A stretch of DNA of 64,000 nucleotides from Diatrype stigma. Lineage: Eukaryota > Ascomycota > Sordariomycetes > Xylariales > Diatrypaceae. A program made the translations under genes and the position numbers. The notes below the pieces were generated by a model. The model searched no databases. It was given only the letters and a program-made list of their open reading frames with translations, and was not told where the DNA came from. Position 1 is the stretch's first letter. The number at the start of each line of letters is the position of its first letter. Below, piece by piece: positions 48,452 to 58,908 of the stretch. The DNA lies in contig JAKJXP020000090.1 in assembly GCA_022225965.2 (NCBI GenBank), forward strand, positions 124,001 to 188,000, read 5' to 3'.

Positions 48452-49927
48452 GATGGTAGATGACAACATCGACTGGGAGTCATTTTCTGAGCAAACCATT
48501 TGGGGTATTCTTGTCCATGCGCTTGTATCCGGGACCAAATGTGTTCAAGAAAAGGAACGAACGCCAGCTGTCCCCCAGATCCGCGATATGTTGTTTCTCC
48601 ATTACCATGATGTCCAAACTCCTCGAGCTCTTTATAGTCGATATAACATGCCCCATCCCAGCTCCCACCAAAGGATCGTCTTTCACCATTCACCATGTTG
48701 CGCAGAAGCTTCTAGCGGTTTCAAGACTCGTGTCGTTAGCTGATGGACAGGTGGTATAAAGGTGGATGGCTGGAATGTTGGTCACGAGGATCATGATTTG
48801 GCACTGCTCCGAGCCGCGGAACAGAGCAGACATTGCTGTATCATTTTTTGCTTTGCTTGGATCAAACATGAAGCATTTACCCATATCTTATGAGCCCCGA
48901 GATACCTCTTATTGAGAAACCATCTTGACCGGCTTCGACCGCAGTCGATCTCGCACCTTTTGGTCATTCTGCCTGGACCTCCTCCATTCTGGAAGCGCCT
49001 GCGAAGCCAAGTTAGGGAAGGGGCTGCAGGATTTGGTATGATTTCCAAAGGAGTTTCCATGGTCCTTGGCCACTGGATACCTTTCAGCAGCGGGCTGCTA
49101 CGTCTCATAGCCAGCATATGATAGACTCAACAGCATAATTTGATTGATTCCACCTACGTGGTTACCTAACCGTGCATCTGTCGTGATCTGTAGAAGGCAC
49201 CCAAAGTAATACTTACCATGTAATACTTACCATGTAGGCCAGGCCAATGCTGAAGAGTTAAAGGTTAAGATAGTTTCAGCACGTTGTGGCACGGTTCATC
49301 CGGCGCTGCAGCATGCACTGCATCTCAGCCAGTCGCCAGTCGCCAGTCAGCCCTGGGTGACCCGCAGGTGACCCACAGTTCAAGTTGATTGAGGTTACCT
49401 TACAGTGCCTACCCTGTAGGTAGTTGGGTTGTATGTAGGTACGGACGGAGTGGAGTACCTTGGCTTCGATTTGCCTCGACTTCGAATTGCCTTGGCTTGC
49501 ATTGATAGCGCGCCGACTTTCACCCTCAGACCTGCTGGGCCCAGACGTGCCTTCACCATTCACAGTTTACAATCCACAATCCACAGCGACCTCCTTCATG
49601 ACACAAGAGAAAGGCTAAGCCGCATACCTCCCTACGCACCTACTCTGAATTGCCTTTTCTACGGGGAAGGGGTCGTCCACTCGTTGTGTATATGCAGCGG
49701 CAGCGAAGCGACTGGAAGTTGCACTATTGGGGGAAGGTGGCTTCATTCCTAACTAAAGACCACAATATGACCTGACGCGCCGCTCTCGGCGTCCCTCAGT
49801 CAGAACAGATTCTCAAGCCATTATAGAACATGATATAAAAACCAACAGTCTTTTAGTATCGTGATACCGAGGCTTTCCGAGGTTTTCTCAACTATCCAGT
49901 CTACCTAGTGAAAAGCAGCAGCAGACC
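48452..49927. other. Intergenic region
   Basis: No supported gene is seen. Frames of about 70-145 codons on both strands have no domain character. The right end holds the Med1 promoter. Confidence 0.5.
49834..49841 (+). promoter_or_regulatory. Candidate TATA box for Med1
   Basis: TATAAAAA lies 94 bases before the Med1 ATG at 49928. Spacing and sequence fit; no other support. Confidence 0.5.
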
Positions 49928-52201
49928 ATGTCCACCCCGATGCGCCACGGGCCCTCCCAGCAGGGCAGGACGCCCTCCCAATATCCCGGCACGGCTCCCA
50001 CCCCGCAGACCCAAGCCGCCTTCTCGCCGCATGGCCCGCGATCGTCGCCCCAGCAGTTTAAGAAATCCCCGGCAGCTAAGAACTCGCCCGCATTGGCCTC
50101 TTCCGCGCCCACCGTGGGCCACCCCGCGAACCAGCCCGTGAACTTCGACAGCCCCACCGCCGCAGCCGCCCTAGGAGCCTTAGGGATCAATGATCTGGGG
50201 CTCGATTCCCTCAGCATGGGAGGCCTGGTGGGTGGTACGGGACGCGCAGACGAGGACGACCGCAGGAGGAGGATGGACGAGGTCATGAAGATCCTGTCGG
50301 TGAGTTGGGCCATACGATGCAATACGATGCGATACGATACGACACGATACGATACGATACGCATATGATGTCGTAGACAATAAGCTCCGGCTAACTTGGT
50401 GGTGGTGTAGGATGCTAATAGCGCGCGTGTCAGCAACGACTCACTCGAGCGGCTGGCTAAGCAATTAGGCCTCGATAATATCTGGGAAGAAAATATTGAT
50501 GGCGACAAGGACTCCAAGTTGCTGATCATGGCAGGATCCAACATGTCCGTAGAGATTAAGATCACGAACCATATTGTCAGCCAAACAGATTTGGCCTTTA
50601 TCGAGTCTATACCAATCGTCGACAAGCACATTGGCAAGGCCAACGAGATTCTGAAGAAGGATCTTTCCCTCGCCCCTAACCAGAGCCCCCTGACGAAATA
50701 TCTAACCGAGTTCAAGGCAAATCTGAAGCGCCTGGCTACTCTAGATAAGCTCAGCGTCAGCCCTGGGCTGAACTGTCATGAAGCCGTCGCGGGAATATAT
50801 GAGAGCCTGGAACATGTGCATAGATGGGATGTAGACAAGCTGCGTGAGGACCCGTCCTTCAGCGGGAAGCCCGAGGAGAAGCTGAAGGTATACGCTCTCT
50901 GTACCCGCCACGGATATCCTCAGATGCACACTCGAGGCCAAATCGGCTTGAGCCTCGACTACTGGAAAGAGTCGAGGAAGCTGCCGTCTACAACGGTGGA
51001 TACCGACGACGATAGGAAGACGTGGGCGATCAAGATCAGCTGCGCACCTCTTAATAGCATAGACTACACGCCTTTAAATAACATGGCCTATACACCAGTC
51101 CGAGTCTCGGAAAGGTGGATCGGTCCTAATATCGAGAAGGCCAATCTCACCAACGAGGAGATGATTTCTACCACAGGCCCCGTCTTGGACTGGCTCGAGC
51201 CAAACAACATCATTTTGCCACCGTCAGAAGAGGCCAAGGTTGAGGATGCGCTCGACCCCGGTAATTCTATGTCCGGTCCAAAGACTCCCGAGGTCCTATT
51301 CTTAGCGACTTTCGACCCCCCTATTATTGTTACACAAGCGGTCGCAATGGATATCTACAAGCTTTGCGCCACGGAACCACACATGTCGAACGCTACTTTC
51401 GATGTATTGTTGTTTCCCATCCCCGAGGGGAGCGCCTATGACCCGAGCGAGCCTCGTATGGTTGAGCATACCCGCACGCTAGCCACCTTCCCGAGGGTCA
51501 TGGAAGGCCAGATCGAGCCCGACCTGAAAACCCACCATAGTACCCTCCACATCTACAAGCCGGTGTACGGCCAGGTGCTAAAAGAGCTGCCGTTTTCCCA
51601 CCCGAAGGAACTCGTGCAGATGCTCCCAGCGCTGCGGCAGTACGCCTTCTTATCCACCCTCTTGTACAACAGCTTCAAGCGGAACCCCGCCACCACCAAC
51701 CCCAGCGCGGCAGCAGCGGTCCAGAAGCAGGACAGCGAAGCCCAGAAGCAGCAGCAGCAGAAGCAGCCCGCGGCGAGCACGGTGGAGGACGAGTTCTCCC
51801 AGTTCATGTCCAGTGGGAAATCTAACGGATCCGCGCGGAAACCCAGCACCACCAACCCGAGTGCCGCGGGTGCTGCCCGCCCTTCCGAGGGAACGGCCGT
51901 CGATATCACGCTCACCATGCACCCCACGACGCGCCTGCAGATTGTCTTCCCGTTCCGGTCTAAGACGGCTAACATCCACGTCGAGATCCAACCGGGCGGC
52001 CGTGTCCACATCGTTTCGCATAACATCTTTGCTGCTGATGACGGCGCTGCGGGCGCGAGTCACGGTTTTGGTGCAGGTCATGGCAATGATGGTGCTGGTG
52101 ATAAGCATCGGTATTATGCGGCCGCTCAGTGGGCCAGCATCCTGGAGACGACGGAGGACATCGACCAATGGATCGAGTATATCAAGGCCAAGCTGGAGTG
52201 A
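49928..52201 (+). CDS. MED1: Mediator of RNA polymerase II transcription subunit 1
   Basis: Exons 49928..50299 and 50411..52201 give 720 aa. The first 100 residues are Pro/Ser/Gln-rich and disordered. The conserved Med1 fold begins near MDEVMKILS and runs through LERLAKQLGLDNIWEE, FIESIPIVDKHIGKANEILKKDL and KVYALCTRHGYPQMHTRGQIGLSLDYW, which match the fungal Med1 domain order. A later region (about 540-610) is Ala/Gln-rich, and the C-terminus folds again (TTRLQIVFPFRS, ILETTEDIDQWIEYIKAKLE). Med1 is a subunit of the Mediator middle module, which links activators to Pol II in the nucleus. The single intron (50300-50410) contains a tandem (GATAC)-like repeat. Confidence 0.92.
50312..50361. repeat. 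Tandem GATAC/GATGC repeat inside the Med1 intron
   Basis: About nine imperfect 5-nt units fill nearly half of the 111-nt intron, so intron length may vary between strains. Confidence 0.8.
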
Positions 52202-53853
52202 AAGTGGGGAGGTGGAGGGGATTGACAATTGGGGGCGAAAAAACATGCATGGAAGGGAACAGGGGGGTGATGCGTTCGGGATTGCATACAGCGACATGGG
52301 AAAAGACGGACAGACAGACAGACGTGCTTTGAAACACTGGATTTGATGATACCCCACGCCCCTTTTCTTACCAGTGTTCGCCACGCCTATGGGCATAAGT
52401 ACTGCAGTAGAGGTAGAGCTGTTATAGGTGTGGTTCGAGATATGGATCAAGGAGCGCTCTAGGCGGAGGGTAAAGCGGGATGGGAAATGGGTGGATAGAA
52501 AAGGGAACCAACCATCTGACGTTGCGCTACCTACATGATCAGTGCTCCTCCCTTGCTTATTCATACCTCTTACGACCTCTCTTGATATCATCAGGTCATG
52601 AATTACGCTACAGGCGGGCTGAACAAAAGAAAGCTCGCCAGCTACAATTAGCATTAAAAAAATAGAAAGCCGACGTCGAGATGACTCGGGTGCCTGACTA
52701 ATTATTTACCCGAATATATTTACCTCGGGACCTTCTGTGTTTTTACTACCTAGCACAGTAGTATGCAGGCGCGCTAATCAGGGGTGTTGAGGTTGACTAT
52801 CTACCTATACACCATCTACTGACTACCTAACCATGTGTGCCTAACCTAATAAGCCTACAAGTCGCTCGCTCGGACTCAGTAGTCCTCGTGATGGGGCAAG
52901 AATCGGCTGCCTGCCAGTGAGACGGAGTGGATCACCGAAGCGACCACGTTCCGTTCCGTCTAGACCCTCACTCTTGCCGTATTATAGTGTGATATTCCGA
53001 GTAGCCGCTCCCAGTACTGAACTAGGTGCCTAGGAGCTAATTAAGTACGATATGCTATTATAGGGCTGGGTGGTTGATGTACATAGGTAGTGATCAGACC
53101 GCCTCATTGTTACTGTTACGTTACGTTACGTTACGCTTTCGACTCTACCGTGCCCTAGCATATACAGCGGGTGTTGTACCCTACTTATATTATTATACTC
53201 TGGTGGGAAAAGCGTAGGATGATCACTGAACATAGGTACACGAAGTCTCTTTGGTCCTAGCTACCTAAATACTGCGGGCTAACAAACGGGGTGGTATATT
53301 ACTACTATATTTTCTCTCCAATCCCCGTCGCCCTGGCTCTCCCTTCTTTACCTAGCTGGGAAATTCACGTCCTGCAAATGCTCCGTGCATAGACGGGCTG
53401 GGAGGGGGGAGGCATCGACAGGGTCTATAATCGAGCTGAACAAATAAACGCATTAGGGTGGACCTCCCCCCCTGCGACTCCCTCTGCCCCTGTCCCGGTA
53501 CATACGGAATCCTCAGACACTATATATGTACGATCTTGTCTCACGTAAGGATAGGAGGATGGCGATCCCTTCATATCTATAGTAATAATACCACACATCT
53601 CATTGTACACTATCCTACGTGCATGCATGCAAAAAGAGCAATGCATGGGAGGGTGCATGCTTGAGATATATATACAAACTTAGTGTCCTAGCGATCGATC
53701 GGATATGCCTCTTGCGTGGCCTTATTGCTCTTTCCCACCATATTGTCCCTCCCCGCAGAGCTCGAGAATGATAGAAGTGCCCGCATAGGGGTAGAGATAA
53801 AGAGATAGACAAACAGAGAATAAAACGAGAGAGAGAGAGGGAGTGAAAGAGAG
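52202..53853. other. Intergenic region
   Basis: It holds the Med1 3' flank and the promoter and leader of the HET-domain gene, which is very AG-rich (53800-53853). No gene is supported. Confidence 0.55.
53115..53134. repeat. Pentanucleotide repeat GTTAC, 4 units
   Basis: Four exact GTTAC units in tandem in noncoding DNA. Confidence 0.85.
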
Positions 53854-56800
53854 ATGGCGGCATTGCATGTGGCACCGGAGCGTTTCCAGCCGTACCAGTA
53901 CGAGCCACTCCCTTCCAAGACGTCTATCCGCGTTGTCAAGATTCTCGGGGAGGATCCAGACGCTGCCATCTGCGGCGTCCCGCTGGTGCGGTGCCGGCTG
54001 AAATTCGTGGAGCTCGACGACAACGAGGCCGCCAACGAGTCTGACGACGAGTCTGGAGACGAATCCGATGACGAGCCCGACGACGAGTCCGCTTCCGCCC
54101 CTACTCCCTCATCTTCCGCCCCGTCTTCTGAGGCATCGTCGTCGTCGTCCTCTTCCTCTTCAGACTGCTCCTACCAAGCGCTCTCCTACACCTGGAGCTC
54201 CCCCCTATCGCCGGACCGGTCGGAGCCGACGGAGGAGCAGCAGGAGGCGTCGGCGCAGAGCGCGGCGGCGTACCGGCCGCTGAACCAGTGGCCGATCCTC
54301 GTGGACGGGCGGCTGTTCTTCGTGCGGCGGAACCTGTACGACTTCGTGCGGCGGGTGGCGACGCTGCGCGACTTCGAGGCCGCGCGCGAGCCCTACGGCA
54401 AGACGGCCGTCGTCGAGGCCGCCGAGGACGGCGACCTCGCCCGCGTCCGCGAGCTGGTCGCCCTCGGCGCCGACCTGTCCCGCGTCGACTGCTTCGGCGA
54501 GACCGCCCTGCACTACGCCGCCGAGAACGGCCACGCCGAGATCGTCCGCGCCCTCGTCCGCGCCGGCGCCGACACCGCGCGCCGCGACGACTCCGGCCGC
54601 ACCCCGCTCGATTGCGCCGTGCAGAGGGAGCGCGGGGATTGGAGGAAGGTCGTCGAGTTCCTCAGCAAGAGCGATGAGGAGCGCGACGACGACGATGCTG
54701 CTGCTGCCGCTGCTGCTGGAGAAGACGGGTCTAATACTACTACTAATGCTACTCGGGAGAGACTGCAGAATCCGTGGCAGAGCCTAGCCACGGCATCAGG
54801 CAACTTCTGGATCGACGCCATCTGCATCGACCAGGAGAACCTGAACGAGCGAAACGTCCAGGTGGCTATGATGCCGACCATATACCGGTCGGCCAAGTCC
54901 GTGTTGGTATGGCTCGGGTCAGATCCCGTGTCCGACGAGGTGTACGATCTGCTTGGCTTCGCTGCTACTGCCGTTTCTGCTACACCATCACCACCGTCAT
55001 CACCAGCAGCAGCGCAGGAGACGGAGGCGCTCGACGCGAACGACAAACTGACGTCGCCGCCGCCACTCCCGCCGCTGGCGTCGCTGCCGGAGCACCTCCG
55101 GCCCCTGCTGGAGAGGAACGACTACGTCTACTACATCACGCGGGGCGACGTGCACTGGCGGACGGTGCACCTGCACGGCAAGCACAGCGAGCTCGACGGC
55201 TTCCTGCTGCGCTCCTGGTTCCAGCGCGTCTGGATCATCCAGGAGATCGGCCTGGCGCGCGGCGCCGTCACCATGTGGCAGGGCCCGCGCCAGTGGCAGT
55301 GGGACGACCTCGTCCGCCTCCTCCACCTCCTCGAGAAGGCCGGCCTCAACCGCGCCCTGAAGCCCCACGAGGCCGACGTCAAGTTCGCCATCGGCCAGCG
55401 CGCCACCGAGCCCTGGACCCTGGCTAGGATCCGGCTCGTCGTGCAGCCGGGCAAGCATGAGCATGAGCACGGGCAGGGACATGGATATGGACATGTCCCA
55501 CCGGGTCGCCGCGTAGAGGAGGAAGAAGAAGAGGAGGTGGCGGCCGCGCAGGCGCAACTCGGGAGGATGACAGTGACAGGACCGGAGGCGGAGGCGGAGG
55601 CGGAGGAGCGGACGAGCCACATGATGAGCCTGCCGATGCTCCTAGCGCTGACGTGGAACTTCTACAGCTCGGACCCGCGCGACAAGATCTTCGCGCTGCT
55701 GAGCATGGCGAAGCCGCTGGCGGGCGAGCCGCGGATCGCGGTCGACTACCGGCAGCCGGTGCCGGCGCTGTACACGCGCGCGGCGCACCACTTCCTCCGC
55801 GGCACGGGCGCCGAGTCGTACACGTCGGACCTGTGGGGCGCGCGCGAGCGCGAGTCCCTCGAGCCGCTCGAGGGCCTCTCCTTCGTCTACCGCTACCGCC
55901 GCACCGACCAGGTCTACCCCGGCGTCTCGGGGCTGCCCTCCTGGGTCCCCGACTTCAGCTCCCGCATCGGCAATCGCCTGTACGACCGGCGCTTCGCTGC
56001 CGCCGCGGGTACGCAGCAGCCACCGCTGCAAGAAGAAAAGACGGCGGCGGCAGCGGCGGCGGCAGCGGCGCGGGATTGGTCGAAGCTGAGGGTGCACGCG
56101 GCCACGATCGACGAGGTCGCGCACCTCGAGGACAAGTCGACGGACGGATACGAGGACGTCCGGTCGTGGCTCCGGCTGCTCGCCGCGCTGCCCCCGCACT
56201 ACCGCCACGGCCGCCAGCACGTCGTCGAGGCGCTCCGGCAGACGTTCGTCGCCGACGACGACTGGGAGCCGGACCCGAAGCACCCGGATCCAGTAGACGG
56301 GTTCCGGGAGTTCCTCTGGTGGGAGCTGGTGCGGCTGAAGGGCGACGACGAGGACTTCGAGGCGGCCCTGGCGGCCCTCCAGGCCCTGCTGCCGATATTA
56401 CAACAGAAAGAAAAAGAAACAGAAGAAGAAGAAGAGGGGGGCACAGCGGCGCCCCTCGGTCCTATCTCGTCGTTCCTGCCGACGGTGGAAGAGGTCATGG
56501 GGCGTCCCCCGCCGGAGTACTGGTGCCTCAGCCACGGGCCGGAGTGCTTCGCGTCCTCCGAGAGGCCCACGTTCCGGGAGAGGCTGTTCCGGACGTACCG
56601 GTACCGGAAGCTCTGCGTGACCAAGGCGGGCTACCTCGGGCTCTGCCCGTTGGAGACGCAGCGCGGCGACACGGTCCACCTGCTCGCGGGCTACCGGACG
56701 CCCGTGGTCATGAGGAGGCTGCCTCCTCGAGCTCAGGGGGGGAGTGCCGAGCCCGAGTTGGAACAGCTCGCTTTCGTTGGCGAGGCCTACCTGCACGGCG

Positions 56801-56865
56801 TCATGCACGGCGAGGCGCTGACGCCGGAGGTGCGTGCTCGGTTCCGGGACGTCGAGATTGTGTGA
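53854..56865 (+). CDS. HET-domain protein with ankyrin repeats nested in the HET domain
   Basis: A single exon codes 1003 aa. The start of the HET domain is at about 107-113 (YQALSYTW), followed by VDGRLFFVRRNLYDFVRR. The HET core resumes at about 317 with FWIDAICIDQENLNERNVQV...YRSAKSVLVWLGS, then LRSWFQRVWIIQEIGLARGAV near 452. Between the halves lie two to three ankyrin repeats (about 181-275: KTAVVEAAEDGD, GETALHYAAENGHAEIVRALVRAGAD, GRTPLDCAV) and an Asp/Ala-rich linker. Acidic and poly-Ser stretches sit at 55-105, just before the domain. The C-terminal part has the usual SSDPRDKIFALLS and WVPDFSSR blocks. HET proteins mediate fungal allorecognition and cell death in heterokaryons; whether this one does is unknown. 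Low-complexity poly-Ala, Glu and His tracts suggest fast length change. The upstream leader is AG-rich. Confidence 0.9.
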   Translation: MAALHVAPERFQPYQYEPLPSKTSIRVVKILGEDPDAAICGVPLVRCRLKFVELDDNEAANESDDESGDESDDEPDDESASAPTPSSSAPSSEASSSSSSSSSDCSYQALSYTWSSPLSPDRSEPTEEQQEASAQSAAAYRPLNQWPILVDGRLFFVRRNLYDFVRRVATLRDFEAAREPYGKTAVVEAAEDGDLARVRELVALGADLSRVDCFGETALHYAAENGHAEIVRALVRAGADTARRDDSGRTPLDCAVQRERGDWRKVVEFLSKSDEERDDDDAAAAAAAGEDGSNTTTNATRERLQNPWQSLATASGNFWIDAICIDQENLNERNVQVAMMPTIYRSAKSVLVWLGSDPVSDEVYDLLGFAATAVSATPSPPSSPAAAQETEALDANDKLTSPPPLPPLASLPEHLRPLLERNDYVYYITRGDVHWRTVHLHGKHSELDGFLLRSWFQRVWIIQEIGLARGAVTMWQGPRQWQWDDLVRLLHLLEKAGLNRALKPHEADVKFAIGQRATEPWTLARIRLVVQPGKHEHEHGQGHGYGHVPPGRRVEEEEEEEVAAAQAQLGRMTVTGPEAEAEAEERTSHMMSLPMLLALTWNFYSSDPRDKIFALLSMAKPLAGEPRIAVDYRQPVPALYTRAAHHFLRGTGAESYTSDLWGARERESLEPLEGLSFVYRYRRTDQVYPGVSGLPSWVPDFSSRIGNRLYDRRFAAAAGTQQPPLQEEKTAAAAAAAAARDWSKLRVHAATIDEVAHLEDKSTDGYEDVRSWLRLLAALPPHYRHGRQHVVEALRQTFVADDDWEPDPKHPDPVDGFREFLWWELVRLKGDDEDFEAALAALQALLPILQQKEKETEEEEEGGTAAPLGPISSFLPTVEEVMGRPPPEYWCLSHGPECFASSERPTFRERLFRTYRYRKLCVTKAGYLGLCPLETQRGDTVHLLAGYRTPVVMRRLPPRAQGGSAEPELEQLAFVGEAYLHGVMHGEALTPEVRARFRDVEIV

Positions 56866-57743
56866 TTTATTTGCCGAGGGCAAGCAAAGCTTGGTTTGTA
56901 AGCAGTTCCTCGGCGTGGGTGGACGGTTTTTGGCTTGGAAGTTAGAGATTGAACTACGGACCTAGTGAGATGATAGATACCCGAACTGGAATATATACAA
57001 AGGGCCACGGTGTTACAATTGATAACAGGTTGAGCGAGCTTTAGCTAGTGAGGTAAAGCTGCATGACTATTGAGAGGTGTTGATGTGACCTAGTCTAGTA
57101 GTGAGCATCTTCTGCCCCTTAATTAAGTTCGCAATGCCACACGAATAGCCTCAAAAATGCAATGTGATTATCGGCTGCTAACGAAGGCTGTAAACAGAAC
57201 TACTCTAGATCAAACCTCTGATACCATTGATCGTACACACTACATGGCAGGGTGTGATACCTTAACCTTCTCATTCAGAGGAATGCTGCGTGGATCACCA
57301 CGAGTATGACAGGGCCAGCGGGAGCAAGATGTTAGTTGGTCTATTAACGTTCTGAAAAGCCGAAGCAACTCGCAAGCCCTGGTCATCTCAGGCCCTGATC
57401 TTCGTCACGTGGATCTGTGAAGAAAAAATGAAGGAGAAGGTAAGATAAGCAATGACGTCGACGGGTATCGCTTGTCCTGTTGTCCCAACCTTCGAAGATG
57501 CGGTATTCAAGGCTGGCTAGTCGTGACCAACATCTTTGACGATCCTACGCACAAGTCTGATTACTTACCAACTGACCGCATAAGCTGTTAGCTACAATCT
57601 GTCAGGGGTATTTCATGCATGATGTTGCTTAACGTAATATAGCGTATATATCTAATACTTAGCAGGCCCCTTCTGCGTGCCTCCCATCCCATCTTCACTC
57701 TGTCACATGTTTTCCATGGTGTGCATACATATAAAAACGAACC
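56866..57743. other. Intergenic region
   Basis: It lies downstream of the HET gene and of the 3' end of the tRNA-like unit. No gene is supported. Confidence 0.55.
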
Positions 57744-57748
57744 AAAAA
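57744..57748 (-). terminator. Candidate Pol III terminator
   Basis: On the minus strand a run of five T lies 8-12 bases after the 3' end of the tRNA-like sequence, the usual place for a Pol III stop. Confidence 0.55.
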
Positions 57749-57755
57749 TAATGGA

Positions 57756-57971
57756 TGCCTGGTCCAGGAATCGAACCTGGGTCTTTTTTCTGTTCTTGCC
57801 AGTGTTTGTCTCTTGCCGTTCTTGTGGAGGTAGCGCACAGGGTGGAAGAGTTACCCGTTTCTGCGGTGCACATTGGTACAGCCACAGGGAATCGAACCCA
57901 AGGCCCTTTGGGCCATTTGTTTTTTTCTTGGGCAGAATCTGAAACGTGCTTAACCACTACACCAACCGGGC
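57756..57971 (-). tRNA. Long tRNA-like locus with one A box and two B boxes
   Basis: On the minus strand the 5' end reads GCCCGGT and the 3' end ACCAGGC plus a discriminator A, pairing at six of seven positions. The D arm GTGT/GCAC is present, and the A box TGGTGTAGTGG lies at 57954-57964. A perfect B box GGTTCGATTCC occurs twice, at 57888-57898 and 57767-57777; the second sits in a full CCAGG/CCTGG T arm. The unit is 216 nt, far longer than a tRNA with a normal fungal intron, and has no internal run of four T. The anticodon cannot be assigned with confidence because the anticodon stem does not pair cleanly. It could be a tRNA with a large insertion, two fused tRNA copies, or a decaying tRNA-derived SINE-like unit. 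Confidence 0.5.
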
Positions 57972-58314
57972 AATGAATGTTAGAGGATTGGTCACTTAAT
58001 TGTGCTTATATTAGGCAGGTCTGGTAGGTGGGATGGTTGCCACGGCAGTAGCAGCAGATGTTACGGTCTATGTATGTACCTTGATAGTCTGCAAGTTATG
58101 TAGCTGACTACAAGTAACTTGTAAATTCTGGCCTTTTACCTGCCTGCCCAGAGGTAGAAGTGTCGGTCAGGTTAGGTCAGTGGAAAGCTGGCTGGCTCAA
58201 GTGCCGTAAAATGATTGATCCTACCTCGAACTTCACGGCTCCAGAGTACACCCCTCACCTCTTTACATGTATACAACTATGAAAGAACAAGGTATGAAGT
58301 AACATTTGACACTA
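57972..58314. other. Intergenic region
   Basis: This is the 5' flank of the tRNA-like unit and the 3' flank of the next minus-strand gene. No gene is seen. Confidence 0.55.
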
Positions 58315-58908
58315 TCAAAAACACTTCCACACATCGAAGCGCTGTCCCTTCTGCCTCCTCAACACCCGCCTAGGCCTCCTCTCCTCAGCATTAGCACGGA
58401 CTGGCAACGAAGAACTGTTACCGCACTCACCGTTGCCGCTATTATCACGAACGCGTATAGGCAGCTCCAAGACGCCACGGGTCGAAGCGGATCCCCGTCT
58501 CTCCTGTGGTACGTTTTGGTCCGAGAATCTCACGGTTCTTCTCCCGGATGAACCAGACGACGACGACGCTGCTGGCGACGTGACGCTCGTGGCCTCGGTA
58601 TCATGCGCACGCGCCTTCCCTTTGTCGTATGTCTTGTGCTCAAACTCCTCGACGCTGCTGTACATGTCGGCCAGGAGGTCATAGCAGAGAGCCTGCATGC
58701 GGCCACATTCCGAGGCTGTTTGCTCCCGTCCTTGTGCCTCCCCCTGATGCTGCTGCGCCAACTCCGCGGCGAGGTCCGCGAGCTCCAGGGCCATGCCGAG
58801 CTCGGCGCGGGTGGGTTGGCTCGCAGACTCGCCTTGCATGAGACGGCGGGCGGCGAGGTGGAGGGCCGCAATGCGGGTGGAGATGTCGCCGGTGGTGTTG
58901 GCGTCCAT
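58315..58908 (-). CDS. Small protein of unknown function (197 aa)
   Basis: A single exon starts MDANTTGDISTRIAALHLAARRLM. Residues 1 to about 100 are predicted mainly helical and Ala/Leu/Gln-rich, with a helix pair around ELADLAAELAQQ and CYDLLADMYSSVEEFEHKTYDKG. The rest is Ser/Arg-rich and probably disordered, ending RRVLRRQKGQRFDVWKCF. I do not recognise a family. The length without introns and strong GC bias at third positions support a real gene. There is no signal peptide or membrane segment. A helical head with a basic tail could bind partners or membranes, but this is a guess. Confidence 0.75.
   Translation of the reverse strand: MDANTTGDISTRIAALHLAARRLMQGESASQPTRAELGMALELADLAAELAQQHQGEAQGREQTASECGRMQALCYDLLADMYSSVEEFEHKTYDKGKARAHDTEATSVTSPAASSSSGSSGRRTVRFSDQNVPQERRGSASTRGVLELPIRVRDNSGNGECGNSSSLPVRANAEERRPRRVLRRQKGQRFDVWKCF

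Noticed and set aside
48791..49121. Overlapping frames on both strands downstream of the 669-aa gene
   Set aside because: Both are open by chance over the same 300 bases, with no motifs and no splice support.
54288..56945. Several long alternative frames across the HET gene
   Set aside because: They are Arg/Ala/Gly-rich shadows of GC-biased codons; the main frame holds all HET and ankyrin motifs.
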